NCBI GenBank assembly: GCA_019751575.1
Contig: JAIENF010000010.1
Span: 1 to 8,157 of the forward strand
Source: Burkholderiales bacterium
GTDB taxonomy: Bacteria > Pseudomonadota > Gammaproteobacteria > Burkholderiales > CAIKXV01
DNA: 8,157 nt
Direction: 5' to 3'
In this document: positions 5,964 to 8,157 of the stretch, piece after piece
Numbering within the stretch: position 1 is the stretch's first letter
How the letters are laid out: every line of letters begins with the position of its first letter
The notes under the pieces: generated by a model
Seen by the model: the letters and a program-made list of their open reading frames with translations, nothing else
Told to the model about the DNA's origin: nothing
Database searches by the model: none
Translations under genes and position numbers: made by a program

Positions 5964-6383
5964 ATGAATCGAAGAGACGGAAGGTATCGTGCAGCGCGCG
6001 CGATGACAGTGGCGGGCGCAGCGGCGCTCCTGGCCATGGCGGGCTGCAATCGGAATGACCCGCCGCAACCGCGCAGCGACGCCCCGCCTGCGAGCACGGC
6101 GCCAGGACCCGTCGGCCTCGCGCCGGGAGCGCCGATGGCGCCGGACATCCCGGGCGCTGCCGGTTCAACCGTCGGCGATGCCGCCGTCACCGCCAGGGTG
6201 AAGGCGGCGCTGCTGGCCGATCCGCTGGTCAGTGGCATGGCGATCGATGTCGACACCCGCGATGGCGTGGTCTCGTTGGCCGGAAAGGTGTCGGGGGCGG
6301 CGGAACGCAATCGGGCAGTGGACATTGCGCGCAACACCGACGGGGTCCGAAGCGTCACCGACGGCCTGTCCGCGCCGAACTGA
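5964..6383 (+). CDS. BON-domain lipoprotein
   Basis: A 139-residue predicted lipoprotein. A basic N-terminus (MNRRDGRYRAARAM) is followed by a hydrophobic segment (about 15-26) and the lipobox-like MAGC with lipidation at C28; Met at -3 is less usual than Leu. Residues 29-68 are a Pro/Ala/Gly-rich linker. A single BON domain spans about 70-136: GDAAVTARVKAALLADP, then IDVDTRDGVVSLAGKV, then RAVDIARNTDGVRSVTDGL. Such proteins sit in the periplasm or outer membrane and are linked to envelope integrity. AAGGAG (5950-5955), 8 nt before ATG 5964, decides the start over an in-frame ATG at 5919. It probably shares a transcript with the upstream CsbD gene. There are stem-loops and a tRNA gene just downstream. 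Confidence 0.9.
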   Translation: MNRRDGRYRAARAMTVAGAAALLAMAGCNRNDPPQPRSDAPPASTAPGPVGLAPGAPMAPDIPGAAGSTVGDAAVTARVKAALLADPLVSGMAIDVDTRDGVVSLAGKVSGAAERNRAVDIARNTDGVRSVTDGLSAPN

Positions 6384-6385
6384 TC

Positions 6386-6423
6386 GCCCCGGGGGCGGGC
6401 GGGCAAGCGCCCGGCCCGGCTTT
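6386..6423 (+). terminator. Possible weak intrinsic terminator after the BON lipoprotein gene
   Basis: Just after the stop, CGGGCG (6396-6401), loop GGCAAG and CGCCCG (6408-6413) form a 6-bp GC stem, preceded by the self-complementary GCCCCGGGGGC (6386-6396). Only three Ts (6421-6423) follow, after a 7-nt gap, so termination would be inefficient or Rho-assisted. Confidence 0.3.
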
Positions 6424-6430
6424 CGAATGT

Positions 6431-6439
6431 TGATACACT
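6431..6439 (+). promoter_or_regulatory. Extended -10 promoter of tRNA-Pro
   Basis: TG-A-TACACT (6431-6439) fits an extended -10 (TGn plus 4 of 6). It is followed by a GC-rich discriminator (CGGGG), as usual for stringently controlled tRNA promoters. Transcription would begin about 6-7 nt before the mature 5' end. No good -35 is seen in the GC-rich DNA upstream. Confidence 0.45.
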
Positions 6440-6452
6440 CGGGGATCGACGT

Positions 6453-6529
6453 CAGGGTGTAGCTCAGCCTGGTAGAGCGCGTGCCTTGGGCGCACGAGGT
6501 CGCAGGTTCGAATCCTGTCTCCCTGACCA
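6453..6529 (+). tRNA. tRNA-Pro (anticodon UGG)
   Basis: A 77-nt cloverleaf with encoded CCA. D stem is GCTC/GAGC (6462-6465, 6475-6478), anticodon stem CGTGC/GCACG with loop CTTGGGC and anticodon TGG at 6487-6489, variable loop AGGTC, T stem GCAGG/CCTGT with loop TTCGAAT. The acceptor stem CAGGGTG (6453-6459) pairs with CTCCCTG (6519-6525) except for a T-T mismatch between tRNA positions 6 (6458) and 67 (6520). C1-G72 and A73 fit bacterial prolyl-tRNA synthetase identity. The UGG anticodon, when modified, can read all proline codons. The mismatch is the one irregular feature. Confidence 0.95.
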
Positions 6530-6743
6530 CCGGCTCCACCCGCAAGGCAATACCCGGCCTGCGCGTGGACTCGGCGCTCCGCTGCCCGGTCACCCCCGGA
6601 GTGGCATGGACATGACCGGCGCCGGGCGCGCGGCTCAAGATGGCGGGGCAGCGACCGTTATTGGCTTGTTCGTGCCCGGCCCATGGCGCACGGGCTGCTC
6701 GAAACAGCCGTCGGACCCTTACGTCCCTCCAGGAGTGTGCCGC
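6530..6743 (+). other. Non-coding gap between tRNA-Pro and the chemoreceptor gene
   Basis: No convincing gene here. Besides the sigma-28-like promoter it holds a 7-bp inverted repeat CCGGTCA (6586-6592) / TGACCGG (6613-6619) with a 20-nt loop, which might help end the tRNA transcript, and a small GGCTG/CAGCC stem about 6690-6712. No T-run follows either. Confidence 0.4.
6635..6661 (+). promoter_or_regulatory. Candidate sigma-28 (FliA) promoter of the chemoreceptor gene
   Basis: TCAAGATG (6635-6642), exactly 11 nt, then ACCGTTAT (6654-6661). Compared with TAAAGTTT-N11-GCCGATAA this matches 5 of 8 in each box with correct spacing, and TCAAG is a common -35 core in pseudomonad-like FliA promoters. 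The leader to the ATG at 6744 would be about 75 nt. Chemoreceptor genes are often FliA-dependent, which supports the call. Confidence 0.4.
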
Positions 6744-8157
6744 ATGCCTCGCACGTCCAGCATTGCCTTCCGCCTGCTCGCCACCTGCGCGACCGTGCTC
6801 GCGCTCGTCCTCTCCCTCGTGACAGGTCTTGTCTACTGGAAGACAGTCCGCGCGGTGGAGGCCTCCGGCGCTGAACATCTCACGGCCCAGGCGCAACTGA
6901 TCCGCAACCAGCTGGAGACCCTGTCTCTCGTCCTGCGCGCAAATGCCGAGCGCAGCGCGCAGGTGTTCGCGTCCTCGTTGCCCGGGACCATCCGCGTCGA
7001 TCGTTCACAAACGGTGAAGTCGGGCGACCACGCCGCAGCCACGATGCGCGCAGGCGACACGGTCCTCAACAACAACTTCGCCGCCGTCGACCAGTTCGCG
7101 CGCATCAGCAAGGGCGTCGCGACGGTCTTCGTGCGCGAGGGCGACGATTTCGTGCGCGTGTCGACCTCGGTCAAGAAGGAAGACGGCAGCCGGGCTGTCG
7201 GCACCCTGCTGGGCAAGTCGCACCCGGCCTACAAGAGCATGATGGCCGGGGTCGAATCCACCGGCCCGGTACGCCTGTTCGGCCGCGACTACATGGCGAA
7301 GTACACGCCGGTGATGATCGATGGCCGGGTCGAGGGGGTGCTGTTCGTCGGGTTCGACTACACGGAAGACTGGAAGGCGACGGTCGAGCAGCTGAAGAAC
7401 ATGCGCATCGGGGAGCACGGATACCCGTACGTGATCGATGCGCGTCCCGGCCCGGCCAATGGCACGATCCTCGCACACCCGACCGCGGTCGGCCGCAAGG
7501 TAGACCAGGAGGGCATGTCGCCCCATTACCGGGAACTGTTGAAGCAGGGCGACGGCTTGATGCGCTACACGCTGTCCGACGGCAGGTACAAGGTGGCCAG
7601 CATCACCCCGACCCCGGCCTGGGGCTACGTGATCGCGGCCTCGCTCGATGTCGACGAACTCATGTCGAGCGCACGCGGCCTGCGCAACCTGCTGCTGGTG
7701 CTGATGCCGGTCGCGCTGCTGCTGGGCGGGGGACTCATCTTCCTGATCGTGCGGCACTCGCTGCGGCCGCTCGAAGACCTGGCCGCCAGCGTCGCCAAGC
7801 TCGGCGACGGCGACCTCACCGCCAGCGCTTCCTACCTGCGCGACGACGAGATCGGCGCGCTCGGTCGCGGTTTCAACGCGATGGCCGATGCGCTGCGGGT
7901 GCTGATGGAGGACACGCGCTCCGCGGTCGACGAACTGGATCGCTCGATGCTGGCCCTGGGCGCCGTGTCGGAGCGGGTGGCCAGTGGATCTCGCGGACAG
8001 AGCGATGCCGCGACGTCCGTCGCGACCGCCGTGGAACAACTGTCGACCAGCGTGGAAACCGTTGCCGGGAACGCCCGTGACACCCATGCGCTCTGTGCGG
8101 AGACCGGTGCCTTCGCGGCCGAGGGCGAGCGAGTCGTGCAGGAGGCGTCGCGAAAGG
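6744..8157 (+). CDS. Methyl-accepting chemotaxis protein with periplasmic Cache sensor (3' truncated by window)
   Basis: The open frame runs from ATG 6744 to the window end (471 codons plus one base); AGGAG at 6731-6735 is 8 nt before the start. Transmembrane segment 1 is about residues 9-31, and a periplasmic region spans about 33-311. That region looks like a Cache_3-Cache_2 type double sensor: AGDTVLNNNFAAVDQF (103-118), VATVFVREGDDFVRVST (125-141), SHPAYKSM (159-166), YTPVM and GVLFVGFDY (187-206), and a second module with HGYPYVID (225-232) and AWGYVIAASLD (292-302). Transmembrane segment 2 is about 313-336. A HAMP domain follows (about 337-390, with RPLEDLA, GDGDLTA and DDEIGALGRGFNAM). 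The start of the coiled-coil signalling domain is visible from about 391; the methylation sites and CheW/CheA-binding hairpin tip lie beyond the window. The ligand is unknown, likely a small organic molecule such as a carboxylate. It follows tRNA-Pro by 214 bp. Confidence 0.92.
   Translation, partial: MPRTSSIAFRLLATCATVLALVLSLVTGLVYWKTVRAVEASGAEHLTAQAQLIRNQLETLSLVLRANAERSAQVFASSLPGTIRVDRSQTVKSGDHAAATMRAGDTVLNNNFAAVDQFARISKGVATVFVREGDDFVRVSTSVKKEDGSRAVGTLLGKSHPAYKSMMAGVESTGPVRLFGRDYMAKYTPVMIDGRVEGVLFVGFDYTEDWKATVEQLKNMRIGEHGYPYVIDARPGPANGTILAHPTAVGRKVDQEGMSPHYRELLKQGDGLMRYTLSDGRYKVASITPTPAWGYVIAASLDVDELMSSARGLRNLLLVLMPVALLLGGGLIFLIVRHSLRPLEDLAASVAKLGDGDLTASASYLRDDEIGALGRGFNAMADALRVLMEDTRSAVDELDRSMLALGAVSERVASGSRGQSDAATSVATAVEQLSTSVETVAGNARDTHALCAETGAFAAEGERVVQEASRK

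Noticed and set aside
6510..6640. Genomic island attachment site at the tRNA-Pro 3' end.
   Set aside because: No integrase gene and no repeat of the tRNA 3' end is visible downstream; the next gene is an ordinary chemoreceptor.
6662..6676. Sigma-54 type promoter (TGGC...TGC) before the chemoreceptor.
   Set aside because: The GG-to-GC spacing is one base too short, and sigma-54 promoters depend strictly on that spacing.

Overview
The window looks like chromosomal DNA from a GC-rich proteobacterium (about two-thirds G+C by eye), most likely a beta- or gammaproteobacterium. The pointers are an E. coli-type 410-residue serine-regulated SerA, an OxyR with both redox cysteines at the classical positions, a CsbD/YjbJ-type stress protein, a tRNA-Pro(UGG), and a chemoreceptor with a large periplasmic Cache sensor. 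I see no integrase, transposase, plasmid function or CRISPR array. The organism call is inference.

Layout. Bases 1-107 are the C-terminal end of a BON-domain protein. A short non-coding stretch follows with a hairpin at the stop codon, a perfect 10-bp inverted repeat and a probable promoter. Next is a two-gene operon with an ATGA overlap: a cyclopropane-fatty-acid-synthase-family methyltransferase (228-1565) and a geranylgeranyl-reductase-family flavoprotein (1562-2722). serA (2768-4000) follows with its own probable promoter. It is convergent with oxyR on the minus strand (4011-4937). The oxyR upstream region carries an ATAG-N7-CTAT OxyR half-site, then a 16-bp tandem repeat and two small hairpins. 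It leads divergently into a stand-alone receiver-domain protein (5212-5586). Then come a CsbD-family protein (5715-5915), a BON-domain lipoprotein (5964-6383), tRNA-Pro (6453-6529) and the first 471 residues of a methyl-accepting chemotaxis protein (6744 to the window end), preceded by a sigma-28-like promoter.

How the genes may work together. Much of the window points to envelope and stress physiology: membrane lipid modification, peroxide sensing, CsbD and two BON proteins. serA and the tRNA are housekeeping genes. The most interesting pair is the methyltransferase/flavoreductase operon, which could methylate an unsaturated acyl chain and then reduce it; this is a hypothesis from gene pairing and motifs. 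The tRNA-Pro has a U-U mismatch in its acceptor stem that deserves checking. No clearly new multi-gene system is visible; the novelty candidates are the lipid pair and the regulatory DNA around oxyR and upstream of the methyltransferase.
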